A stretch of DNA of 64,000 nucleotides, from assembly GCA_030583925.1 (NCBI GenBank), contig CP129482.1, positions 1,240,001 to 1,304,000 on the forward strand, given 5' to 3'. The notes under the pieces were generated by a model, which did no database searches, was not told where the DNA came from, and saw nothing but the letters and a program-made list of their open reading frames with translations. A program made the position numbers and the translations under genes. Source of the stretch: Anaerolineales bacterium (GTDB lineage: Bacteria; Chloroflexota; Anaerolineae; Anaerolineales; Villigracilaceae). The first letter of the stretch is position 1. Each line of letters opens with the position of its first letter. Shown here one piece after another: positions 16,947 to 24,798 of this stretch.

Positions 16947-18287
16947 CTATGCCGTCTCCAAATACCTCTCGATCTCATAATCCGACACGCGCATACGGAA
17001 GTCATCCCACTCGTTCCACTTGGCGCGGGAGAAGGCTTCGTATGTGACTTCTCCCAACGCGGACTTGACGACTTCATCCTTGTCGAGTTCGGACAACGCT
17101 TCGGCGAGAGAGCCTGGTAATTCCGCCACGCCCAGTTTGGCGCGGTCGTCTTTATCGAGGTGATAGAGGTTGATGTTGTTGAGCGGCTTCGGCGCTTGCA
17201 TCTTGTTTTCGATTCCATCCAACGCGGCGGCGAGCATGACCGTGAACGCGAGATACGGATTCGACGCGGGATCGGGGAAGCGCAGTTCGGCGCGCACGGC
17301 TTTGTCGCGTCCTTCGGTGTAGCGCGGGATGCGAATCAACGCCGAACGGTTCTGCTGAGCCCAGCCGATGTAGACAGGCGCTTCATAGCCTGGCACGAGT
17401 CGCTTGTACGAGTTAACTGTCGGCGCGACGACGGCGGCTAACGCGCGGGCGTGAGCCAACTGTCCAGCGATGAATCCGTATGCCGTCGCGGAAAGATGCG
17501 CTTCGTCCTTTGAGTCAAAAAACAGATTGGTTCCCGATTTGTTGTCGAACAGACTCTGATGGCAGTGCATCCCCGAACCGTTGATGCCGAAGACGGGCTT
17601 GGGCATGAACGACGCGGTGAGCCCGTGCTGCGCGGCGATGGCTTTGACGGTGTACTTCAACGTCAACACATTGTCGGCGGTTTTGAGCGCGTCGGCAAAA
17701 CGGAAATCAATTTCGTGCTGACCCAACGCCACTTCGTGATGACCGACTTCCACATCGAGTCCCATCGCGTCAAGCGCGTCCATCAACGCGGTGCGAACGA
17801 CAACGGCTTCATCGAACGACGAGAAATCGAAATAGCCGCCCGCGTCGTGTGGCACGGGATGCACGCCGTGTCCGTTCGTGCCTTTGAAGAGGAAGAACTC
17901 AGGCTCGGGTCCGAGATTGTACGTCCAGCCTTTTTCTTCGATGCGCTTCAATTGTCTTTTCAACGTGCCGCGCGGATCGCCCTCGAACGGATCGCCATTC
18001 GGCATGAAAATATCGCAGAACACGCGCGCCCGTTTTGAATCCGCCGCCGACCACGGCAACACCGCGTACGTGTCGGGGTCAATGATCAACCGCATATCGC
18101 TTTCCTGAATGCGCGCAAACCCTTCCACCGACGAACCGTCGAACCACACGCCGTCTTTCAACGCGTCCTCGAGATGACGCACTGGCATATCCACGCTCTT
18201 CACCGCGCCCGTCACATCCGAAAACTGAAGCGAAAGAAATTTCACTTCATCTTCTTTTACTTTTTTAACTAAATCCTTGCCGTCCAT
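16947..18287 (-). CDS. glnA: Glutamine synthetase, type I
   Basis: This 446-residue enzyme makes glutamine from glutamate, ammonia and ATP as a dodecamer. Motifs seen are VWFDGSSVEGFARIQESD near the N-terminus, GPEPEFFLF, GQHEIDFRFADAL, NGSGMHCHQSLF and NRSALIRIPRY. The short length suits the GSI-alpha branch. A Tyr in NLYHLDKDD occupies the region of the adenylylation site, but whether it is modified cannot be told. It is monocistronic, and a half copy of the REP family lies upstream of its start. Confidence 0.95.
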   Translation of the reverse strand: MDGKDLVKKVKEDEVKFLSLQFSDVTGAVKSVDMPVRHLEDALKDGVWFDGSSVEGFARIQESDMRLIIDPDTYAVLPWSAADSKRARVFCDIFMPNGDPFEGDPRGTLKRQLKRIEEKGWTYNLGPEPEFFLFKGTNGHGVHPVPHDAGGYFDFSSFDEAVVVRTALMDALDAMGLDVEVGHHEVALGQHEIDFRFADALKTADNVLTLKYTVKAIAAQHGLTASFMPKPVFGINGSGMHCHQSLFDNKSGTNLFFDSKDEAHLSATAYGFIAGQLAHARALAAVVAPTVNSYKRLVPGYEAPVYIGWAQQNRSALIRIPRYTEGRDKAVRAELRFPDPASNPYLAFTVMLAAALDGIENKMQAPKPLNNINLYHLDKDDRAKLGVAELPGSLAEALSELDKDEVVKSALGEVTYEAFSRAKWNEWDDFRMRVSDYEIERYLETA

Positions 18288-18304
18288 TTTTTCTCCTTTT
18301 GCTT

Positions 18305-18340
18305 ATGTCATTGCGAGGCGAAGCCGAAGCAATCTCCTCG
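18305..18340. repeat. REP-like palindrome, half copy (copy 2)
   Basis: ATGTCATTGCGAGGCGAAGC followed by CGAAGCAATCTCC is one arm of the 7712-7799 family, placed between glnA and the EamA gene. Confidence 0.75.
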
Positions 18341-18374
18341 ATAATCAACGTTTCTCAATATTTGGATACTTGAC

Positions 18375-19301
18375 TCATTCTCCGCTCGACGCGGACTGCA
18401 ACGGTTCTGTCTTGACTTTTACCTGCCTCGCCCAATTGATGAAGACTACCGACCCGACGATGATTCCCGCGGCGACGAGGACGCGCAACGTCAGCGCTTC
18501 ATTGGCTAACCACGCGCCGAGCAACACCGCCACCAACGGATTGACGTACGCGTACGTCGCCACGAGTGAAAGCGGCGCGTTCTGCAACAGCCAAATGTAC
18601 GCCACGAATCCGATCATCGAACCAAACGCGATGAGGTAAAGTAGTCCGAGCCACGATTGAGTTGAAACTTGCGCGAGGTTGAAAGTCCGCCACTCGCCTA
18701 GCGCGAGACTCACCAAAAAGATCGGCACGCTTCCTGTGAGCATCTCCGCCCCCGTCGTCATCAACGCGGACTTAGGCACGTCCGCGCTGCGGCTGTAAAT
18801 GGATCCAAGCGACCACAAAAATGAAGCGACAATCACCGCGAGCGTGCCGATCGTGTCGAATTGAAGTTTGCCTGTTGTCTCCGATGGACCGACGAGAATA
18901 TAAATGCCGATAAATCCAATGACCAATCCGATGATGGACAACAAGGAAGGTTTAGTTCCTTTCGGACGCAGCGCTTCGATCAACACTAACCACAAGGGGA
19001 CTGTCCCAACGATTAACGCCGCGATGCCCGATGCAATCCGTTGTTCGGCAAACGAGACGAGTCCGTTCCCGCCGAGTAAGAGCAATGTGCCGATGATCGC
19101 AACCGACTTCCATTGCACGCGCGTCGGCATTTTATCTCCCGCCGCGCGCCGCCACAGGATGAGGATCAAGCCTGAGATGAAAAATCGCAGTCCCGCTTGC
19201 AGAAACGGCGGAATCGTCTCCACCGCGAACCGAATCGCAAGATAGGTCGAGCCCCAAACGATGTATAACGCAAGCAACGCAATCCATATTTTTGTTTTCA
19301 T
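18375..19301 (-). CDS. EamA/DMT family transporter
   Basis: This 308-residue inner-membrane protein has about ten hydrophobic segments and two EamA repeats. The first begins LLALYIVWGSTYLAIRFAVE, the second near LAVIVASFLWSLGSIYSR. YedA/RhaT-type members export amino acids or other metabolites. The substrate cannot be inferred. It is flanked by REP-like elements on both sides and shares direction with glnA and the Ada-like gene. Confidence 0.88.
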   Translation of the reverse strand: MKTKIWIALLALYIVWGSTYLAIRFAVETIPPFLQAGLRFFISGLILILWRRAAGDKMPTRVQWKSVAIIGTLLLLGGNGLVSFAEQRIASGIAALIVGTVPLWLVLIEALRPKGTKPSLLSIIGLVIGFIGIYILVGPSETTGKLQFDTIGTLAVIVASFLWSLGSIYSRSADVPKSALMTTGAEMLTGSVPIFLVSLALGEWRTFNLAQVSTQSWLGLLYLIAFGSMIGFVAYIWLLQNAPLSLVATYAYVNPLVAVLLGAWLANEALTLRVLVAAGIIVGSVVFINWARQVKVKTEPLQSASSGE

Positions 19302-19318
19302 TTAACTCCATTGTTATT

Positions 19319-19402
19319 ATGTCATTGCGAGGAGCGTTCTTTGCGACGAAGCAATCTCCTCAACACAAAAGATTGCTTCGCCCTACGGGCTCGCAATGAC
19401 AT
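19319..19402. repeat. REP-like palindrome (copy 3), runs into the Ada-like gene
   Basis: ATGTCATTGCGAGGAGCG and GCTCGCAATGACAT are inverted ends. The right end overlaps the last codons and stop of the Ada-like gene. Confidence 0.85.
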
Positions 19403-20237
19403 TCTCGTACGCCAACAACGCCTTCTTCCTCAACTCGCCGTAACGATACTTTCCAAACTCGCCAGCCTTGCGGACCACGCGATGGCATGGAATCAACACT
19501 GCAATCGGGTTGTGTCCAACGGCAGTGCCGACTGCCCGCGTCGCTGTCGGCTTGCCGATTCTCGCCGCGATGCCCTCGTACGTGGTCACCGCGCCCGCTG
19601 GGATCTGCAACAACGCCTCCCACACCTTCAACTGGAAGTTCGTGCCGCGCAGGTGCAACGTCAGCGGTTTGATGCGCGGGCTAAACTGCAAATCGAAGAT
19701 CGGACCGACGAGCGACGCGGTGGTTCGGTAATCCTCGATCATCTTCGCCTCTTTCCAGTCGTTGACGAGGTTGTCAATCGCTTCGCCTTCGCTTCCCTGC
19801 ACGAAGCCGAGGTGACAAATCCCTCGCTCAGTGAGTCCGATCAGGCATTTGCCGAACGGCGTCAGGTGGATTCCGTATCGGATGGTCACGCCTTCGCCTT
19901 TGGATTTGTACTCTCCTGGCGTCACGGCTTCGGTGGCGATAAATAAATCATGGAGGCGACCCAGACTCGACAGTCCGATTTGATGCGTTGTGTCCAGCAG
20001 ATTCTCTGATTTGTCGAGCAGTTCCTTGGCGTTTTCCTTCGTCACAAATTGCAGGAAGCGCTTCGGGCTGACGCCTGCCCAACGTGTGAACAGTCGCTGG
20101 AAGTGATATTCGCTCAACCCGACGTTCGCCGCGACCTGCTCGAGGCTTGGCTGGTCTTTGTAATGGTTTTCAAGGTACAGGATCGCCTGCTCGATGCGCA
20201 GGTAATCTTCGGATGATTGTTTGAAGTCTGTGTTCAT
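19383..20237 (-). CDS. Ada-like methylated-DNA--cysteine methyltransferase with AraC HTH domain
   Basis: In this 284-residue fusion, residues about 15-110 form an AraC-type DNA-binding domain (EQVAANVGLSEYHFQRLF). Residues about 195-280 form an O6-alkylguanine methyltransferase with active-site Cys in IPCHRVV. The N-terminal zinc phosphotriester domain of E. coli Ada is absent. It would repair O6-methylguanine and may regulate alkylation genes, though its sensing domain is missing. The C-terminal ENVIASP and the stop codon come from a REP-like repeat, so the native tail was replaced. Confidence 0.9.
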   Translation of the reverse strand: MNTDFKQSSEDYLRIEQAILYLENHYKDQPSLEQVAANVGLSEYHFQRLFTRWAGVSPKRFLQFVTKENAKELLDKSENLLDTTHQIGLSSLGRLHDLFIATEAVTPGEYKSKGEGVTIRYGIHLTPFGKCLIGLTERGICHLGFVQGSEGEAIDNLVNDWKEAKMIEDYRTTASLVGPIFDLQFSPRIKPLTLHLRGTNFQLKVWEALLQIPAGAVTTYEGIAARIGKPTATRAVGTAVGHNPIAVLIPCHRVVRKAGEFGKYRYGELRKKALLAYENVIASP

Positions 20238-20303
20238 AGTTGCTCCTTTTGATTGTATTCTATGAACATCGCTTCTATCTGCCGACCCGATTCTTGCTGA
20301 GTT

Positions 20304-20400
20304 ATGTCATTGCGAAGACGCTTCAGCGTCTGAAGCAATCTCCTCATTTAGCAGGGGATTGCTTCGTCGCGAAGAACAAGAGCGCTCCTCGCAATGACAT
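20304..20400. repeat. REP-like palindrome (copy 4)
   Basis: ATGTCATTGCGAAGACGC and GCTCCTCGCAATGACAT are the ends, with GAAGCAATCTCC and GGGGATTGCTTCGTCGC inside. It lies upstream of the Ada-like gene. Confidence 0.85.
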
Positions 20401-21005
20401 AAAACAAAACAGGCATGCGCGGGCATGCCTGTTAACGACTCAGCATTAAAAAAGACAGCCCTTCCAAACGCAAACAGATGGAATCCACCTGTATCACCGC
20501 GCTCCCTTGTCCCACAGATCGCTCTCTGGTTTTCGGGTGAGCAACAGAGTTTTTTTAAACTCGTTGCCGTGCGCTTTCTTCGGAAGGGAGAAAGGAGTCT
20601 GTGACAAACTCCAGAGGCATCCGCTGATCAATCCGATGTTTTCCGCTTCACCCTCTCCCCTCGGGAGAGGGAAGGGGTGAGGGATTAGCATATCTCTCGC
20701 GAGACAGAACCTCCACCTCGTGATCTCCGTTGGACAAATTGGCAATTTGTCCCACAAAGACCCAGCCGCTAAATCTCCGAATATTCAGTTGTTAATGGCG
20801 GCGATTGTACACGTATGGCACAACTCCGTCAAGCATGGTTTTGGTGACTTGCCCTGAGCATGTCGAAGGGTTGTGTTTTTAGTTGATTTTCGATAAGATA
20901 CACAAGACATGTCATGCTGAGCGAAGCATCTCTTGAATTATGAGCGAGACTCTTCGGTCGCAAAAAAACGCTCCCTCAGAGTGACACGAATTCTTGGAGG
21001 CTTCG
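20401..21005. other. Gene-poor stretch built from several repeats
   Basis: No convincing gene is seen. The stretch holds an ACAGGCATGC/GCATGCCTGT hairpin near 20410-20433 and a CACCCTCTCCCCTCGGGAGA element near 20649. It also has a GGACAAATTG/CAATTTGTCC palindrome near 20730, the CTTGCCCTGAGCATGTCGAA unit at 20848-20871, and a CATGCTGAGCGAAGCATCTC...CTCAGAGTGACA element at about 20910-20988. Repeats thus account for about half of it. Confidence 0.6.
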
Positions 21006-22439
21006 ATGCAATCTGCACATTCGATTCAAGATCATATTGACGTAGTGAAACAGGGGATCGCAAAGAAATTTGGAGACGGCAAGCCGAAGCGTGTCGTCAT
21101 AGTGGGGGCGGGTCTCGCGGGACTTTCGGCTGGGTACGAACTGAGACGCGCTGGTCACACCCCGATCATTCTCGAGGCGCAACAACGCGTTGGCGGACGC
21201 GTTTACACTTTGCGCGACCCGTTCACAGAGGGATTGTACGCGGAAGTCGGCGCGATGCGGATTCCACGCGCGCATACATTGACGATGGCATACGTCGAGA
21301 AATTTGGGCTCCAGACGAATGACTTTACGATGGACAACCCAAACGCGTTCTATTACATGGGCGGGAGGAGAGTCCGCGCGGCGGAGGCGGCGAAGGACCC
21401 GTCACTGCTTGGGTTCGATGTGTCTGAAAAAGAAAAGGGAAAGACGGCAGGGAAGATGTACGAAACCGCCCTCAAGCCTCTGCTCGACCTTCTCGAAAGA
21501 GACGGCGACAAGGCATGGGATGAGATTATCGCAAAATATGATCAATACTCCACGCGCGAGTTTTTGGAGTTGAACGGCTGGTCGGAGGGGATGATCGAAA
21601 TGTTTGGCTTGCTTGCGAATCAAGAGTCTGTGATGAACTCATCGTTCCTCGAATTATTCCGTGAAGATTCGGGTAACTATTACACCAACATGATCGAACT
21701 CGACGGCGGCACGGACCGACTGCCTCACGCGTTCCTGCCCGAACTCAAGGAGAATATTCGCTTCGGTGCGAAGATGATTGCCATTGACCAATCGCCAACC
21801 GATGTCACAGTCCATTACCAAACTCAAGCGGGACGATTTGAAGAGAAAGGCGATTACGCGATCATCACAGTTCCATTCCCTGTGCTGCGGCATGTCGAGG
21901 TGTTGAAGCCTTTTGCGCGTGCAAAAAATCGAGCCATCCGCCAGTTGCATTACGACGCATCGGCAAAGATTCTGTTTCAATGCAAGCGCAGATTCTGGGA
22001 AGAGGACGACGGCATCTTTGGCGGCGGCACGATGACCGATTTGCCGATTCGTAATTTGTATTATCCCGACCACGGACGCGAAACGGGACGCGGCGTCATC
22101 CTTGCGAGTTACACATGGTCGGAGGATGCCCAGCGTTGGGGGTCGCTCAAGCCCGATGACCGCATCGTGCAAGCACTCGACGATGTCGCTGAGATCCATC
22201 CGCAGATCACAAAAGAATTTGAAGTCGGCACGTCGTGGATGTGGCACGACGATGAATTTGCTGGCGGCGCGTTCGCATTGTTCGATCCTGGTCAGCAAAC
22301 GTTACTGCATGAAGAAATAATCAAGCCCGAAGGGAGAATCCATTTTGCGGGTGAGCACGCTTCGTTATATCACGCATGGATTCAAGGCGCGTTCGAGTCG
22401 GGTCTGCGCGAAGCGATTGCGATTCACCGAGCGCCATAA
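21006..22439 (+). CDS. Flavin monoamine oxidase family protein
   Basis: This 477-residue FAD enzyme has the dinucleotide motif VVIVGAGLAGLSAGYELRRAG, the GGRV motif and a C-terminal FAD loop (GRIHFAGEHAS). Bacterial relatives act on L-amino acids, tryptophan or polyamines, and the substrate here is unknown. No Tat or Sec signal is apparent, suggesting a cytoplasmic enzyme. I chose the ATG at 21006, with GGAGG at 20996-21000 five bases upstream, rather than the in-frame TTG at 20994. Confidence 0.88.
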   Translation: MQSAHSIQDHIDVVKQGIAKKFGDGKPKRVVIVGAGLAGLSAGYELRRAGHTPIILEAQQRVGGRVYTLRDPFTEGLYAEVGAMRIPRAHTLTMAYVEKFGLQTNDFTMDNPNAFYYMGGRRVRAAEAAKDPSLLGFDVSEKEKGKTAGKMYETALKPLLDLLERDGDKAWDEIIAKYDQYSTREFLELNGWSEGMIEMFGLLANQESVMNSSFLELFREDSGNYYTNMIELDGGTDRLPHAFLPELKENIRFGAKMIAIDQSPTDVTVHYQTQAGRFEEKGDYAIITVPFPVLRHVEVLKPFARAKNRAIRQLHYDASAKILFQCKRRFWEEDDGIFGGGTMTDLPIRNLYYPDHGRETGRGVILASYTWSEDAQRWGSLKPDDRIVQALDDVAEIHPQITKEFEVGTSWMWHDDEFAGGAFALFDPGQQTLLHEEIIKPEGRIHFAGEHASLYHAWIQGAFESGLREAIAIHRAP

Positions 22440-22443
22440 TGAA

Positions 22444-22474
22444 GTTCGTCCAGCAGTTCAACTGCTGGACGAAC
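22444..22474. repeat. Palindrome after the amine oxidase gene
   Basis: GTTCGTCCAGCAGTT and its inverted copy AACTGCTGGACGAAC form a near-perfect palindrome of the REP type. Confidence 0.65.
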
Positions 22475-22487
22475 ACAAGTAAACAAT

Positions 22488-22525
22488 AAGACCTGACAGG
22501 TTTTCGACAACCTGTCAGGTCTTTT
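22488..22525. terminator. Bidirectional terminator between the amine oxidase gene and 6S RNA
   Basis: A 15-base-pair perfect stem (AAGACCTGACAGGTT, 22488-22502, with 22509-22523) and a 6-base loop are followed by T-rich sequence on both strands. It can end the amine oxidase transcript on the plus strand and the 6S RNA on the minus strand. Confidence 0.85.
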
Positions 22526-22530
22526 CAATT

Positions 22531-22710
22531 CGATTCCCCGCCGATGCCGTGTGCTGCGAAGTTTTGAACCTGCTTTCGCAGGTGGGTCCCTACCCAGAAA
22601 CGCCGCCTTGGCTCAGGCCTATCGCGTTATTTCTTTAGGAGTTAAAGACCCTTTTGAAACTTGTTGGCTCAAAACGGAAGGGCAACATCACGAGCACAGC
22701 AGGGACGAGG
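22531..22710 (-). ncRNA. ssrS: Probable 6S RNA
   Basis: On the minus strand the sequence has GGGTAGGGACCC, then ACCTGCGAAAGCAGGTTC, then CTTCGCAGCACACGGCATC, then GGCGGGGAATC. This is the 3' half pattern of 6S RNA as I know it from proteobacteria (GGGTAGCGACCC, hairpin, GGTTC, ACGGCATC). The 5' end TCCCTGC can pair with the 3' GCGGGGA, and TGTGC with GCACA, closing a rod of about 180 bases. An extended -10 (TGG TATAAA) lies directly upstream and a terminator downstream. 6S RNA binds RNA polymerase holoenzyme as a promoter mimic. The central bubble should be confirmed with a covariance model. Confidence 0.72.
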
Positions 22711-22844
22711 TTTTTATACCATAATCGTTCACGCAAGGGGAGGGATAAATTAATTGCGATATTTTTAGGAGGCTGATTTTGTAATGTTATGTGTATGCGT
22801 TGAAGTTGCCGAGTGAAATTCAACTTGACAAAATTACAACTCCC

Positions 22845-23825
22845 TCAAATCAAACTCAACAACCAATAGAAGCCGGCGGCGAGCGCTGCGCTGGCAGGGA
22901 TGGTGACCAGCCATGCCGTGAGGATATCGCCCGTCACGCTCCAGCGCACTTTGCTGAATCGTTCCGATGCGCCAACGCCGATGATGGCTGAACTTACCAC
23001 ATGCGACGTGCTGACCGGCGCGCCAAATAGCGACGCGCTGAGGATGACAATGCTCGACGTCAGTTGCGCTGAAAAACTGTGAAGCGGACGTATCTTATAG
23101 AACTTTCCGCCGATGGTGCGGATCAGCCGCCAGCCTCCGAGGCTGGTGCCGGTCGCCATTGCCGCCGCGCTCGCAACGGTGACCCAGAGCGGCACCTCGA
23201 ATGTTTTCAGCGAGCCGCTGATGACCAGTCCAAGCGCGATGATCCCCATAGATTTCTGCGCGTCGTTCGTGCCGTGACTCAACCCGAGAATGATCGCTGT
23301 TATCAATTGGCTCCGTTTAAAAAAATCATTGATCCGTGGAGTTGCGTTCCGCGCCAAAAAATAGATCACGCGCGTGAAAACAAATCCCACCGCGAAGCCG
23401 ATGATCGGATACGTGAATAGCGCCAGCAAAACTTTGGTCAAGCCGGGCAATTTGATTTCTCCCCATCCTGCCGCGATCGCCACCGCGCCGACAATTCCGC
23501 CTATCAATGTGTGCGATGAACTACCGGGGATCCCGAAATAGCCGTTCAATATATTCCAAACGATCGCGCCGAGCAACGCCGCGATGATCACGGTGAGCGT
23601 CAACGCCCCGGCTTCGACGGTATCCGCGCCGATAGTCTTTGCCACCCCAACCCCAAACAGGAACGGACCCGCAAATTCGGCGGTCGCGGCGATCGCTAAT
23701 GCCGTGCGCGGCGCGAACGCGCGTGAGGAGATCATGGTGGCGACGATGTTCGCGGCGTCGCGGACTCCATTCAGGAAACTGAATAGCAACGCCAGCGCGA
23801 TAACAATGAGGAGATCGCTGGACAT
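22845..23825 (-). CDS. PiT family inorganic phosphate transporter
   Basis: This 326-residue membrane protein has the two inverted PiT repeats, each with its signature loop (FLNGVRDAANIVATMISSRA and LSHGTNDAQKSMGIIALGL). It carries about ten transmembrane segments. It imports phosphate, usually as a metal-phosphate complex, by proton or sodium symport. It follows the DUF47 gene by 6 bases in the same direction, the standard pairing. Confidence 0.93.
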   Translation of the reverse strand: MSSDLLIVIALALLFSFLNGVRDAANIVATMISSRAFAPRTALAIAATAEFAGPFLFGVGVAKTIGADTVEAGALTLTVIIAALLGAIVWNILNGYFGIPGSSSHTLIGGIVGAVAIAAGWGEIKLPGLTKVLLALFTYPIIGFAVGFVFTRVIYFLARNATPRINDFFKRSQLITAIILGLSHGTNDAQKSMGIIALGLVISGSLKTFEVPLWVTVASAAAMATGTSLGGWRLIRTIGGKFYKIRPLHSFSAQLTSSIVILSASLFGAPVSTSHVVSSAIIGVGASERFSKVRWSVTGDILTAWLVTIPASAALAAGFYWLLSLI

Positions 23826-23831
23826 GAATGG

Positions 23832-24452
23832 CTATGTTTTCTTTACGACAATATCTGCGATGATATTTCCCGCTTCGTCTCCCCGGTCGGCGGCGTTCGA
23901 AAGGTGGCGGTAGACCTCGCGAAGTTTGAGCATTTCCACGATGTGATGGACATCCTCGGGTCCCCTGAACAGATCCGCGATGGCTTCGCGATAGACGCCC
24001 TCCACTCGATTTTCGAGCGCTTTGGCGCGTTGGGCATGATCAATGGCAACGGACGGGTTTTTCTGCAAGCGCAATACCGCCTGATGGATTTCATACGCGG
24101 CTTCTTTCAATAGGGTAGCCATGCGCGTCATGTATGGGGTGGGCTTGACGTTGAGGATCGCCATCTCACTGACGGTGCTGTCGGCGTAATCAATCACATC
24201 GTCAATCGAGCGCGAGAGCGAGAAGATGTCCTCGCGGTCGAACGGCGTGACGAAGGTGCGGTTCAACTCGTCAATCAGGATGCGGCGGGTTTCATCCGCT
24301 TCTTTTTCCTTCAGGGACAGTTGCTCGGCGATTTCGGACGCCGGCAACTCTAAATATTTGACGAGCAGTTTTAGCCCCTCGTAGGTGGTCGCCGCCTGCT
24401 CTTGTATCAGTTTATGGAAGACCTCTTCGCGCTTCTTGAAAAAACGGAACAT
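23832..24452 (-). CDS. DUF47 family PhoU-like protein
   Basis: This 206-residue all-helical protein of the DUF47/PhoU_div family starts with FRFFKKREEVFHKLIQEQA and contains PFDREDIFSLSRSIDDVIDY and the DRGDEAGNIIADIVVK end. Members sit beside Pit transporters and are thought to control them. It is the first gene of the two-gene phosphate operon. Confidence 0.92.
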   Translation of the reverse strand: MFRFFKKREEVFHKLIQEQAATTYEGLKLLVKYLELPASEIAEQLSLKEKEADETRRILIDELNRTFVTPFDREDIFSLSRSIDDVIDYADSTVSEMAILNVKPTPYMTRMATLLKEAAYEIHQAVLRLQKNPSVAIDHAQRAKALENRVEGVYREAIADLFRGPEDVHHIVEMLKLREVYRHLSNAADRGDEAGNIIADIVVKKT

Positions 24453-24726
24453 GAAAACCTCTAACCTGTGCTGAATTTGTCCGACAATGATACCACTGAC
24501 ATCAGTATCCTAGACGGCGTTGATCCTCAAAAGCAACGCGCCGGGAGCGGCGAAGTTGATGCGTGAGCCACAGGGCGCACAGAGATTTTGAGTTTTTCTC
24601 TTTATGGGCTCAGTGATCTCTATGGCAAAGAAGAATTCTTACATACTCTTCTCGCCTCTCCTGCGCGCCGAGCGAGTTTGCCAACTCTCGATTTGGTTGT
24701 AGAATAGACCCGTCATTGGAGACCGA
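24453..24726 (+). promoter_or_regulatory. Gap between DUF47 and tryptophanase, with the tryptophanase promoter
   Basis: TTGCCA (24678-24683), a 16-base spacer and TAGAAT (24700-24705) make a good promoter facing tryptophanase. Upstream of it are short inverted elements (GAGCCACAGGGCGCACAGAG and a GGGCTCAGTGATCTCTATGG counterpart) of an interspersed type. No gene is seen. Confidence 0.55.
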
Positions 24727-24789
24727 ATGGCAAAATGGGGGAATACGCGCCAGGCTCGCTACCCAAGATTTGACACACATCAAATTTAG
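24727..24789 (+). CDS. Possible leader peptide of tryptophanase
   Basis: This 20-codon ORF (MAKWGNTRQARYPRFDTHQI) lies between the promoter and tryptophanase. It has its own Shine-Dalgarno, GGAG five bases before the ATG, and a Trp at codon 4. Its TAG stop overlaps the tryptophanase Shine-Dalgarno (TAGGAG), so the two are translationally linked. E. coli tnaA is controlled by the 24-codon TnaC peptide, but the TnaC-specific Trp-to-stop spacing and terminal Pro are absent. Treat it as a candidate only. Confidence 0.4.
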   Translation: MAKWGNTRQARYPRFDTHQI

Positions 24790-24798
24790 GAGAAAAAA

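Noticed and set aside
20494..20757. An 87-codon minus-strand ORF
   Set aside because: Much of it is the translation of a CCCTCTCCC-type repeat (HPFPLPRGEGE); no ribosome binding site and no family resemblance.
24622..24702. Another small ORF (27 codons with stop) ending in IWL upstream of tryptophanase
   Set aside because: It overlaps the likely promoter (24678-24705), so it would not be in the tryptophanase transcript, and has no ribosome binding site.
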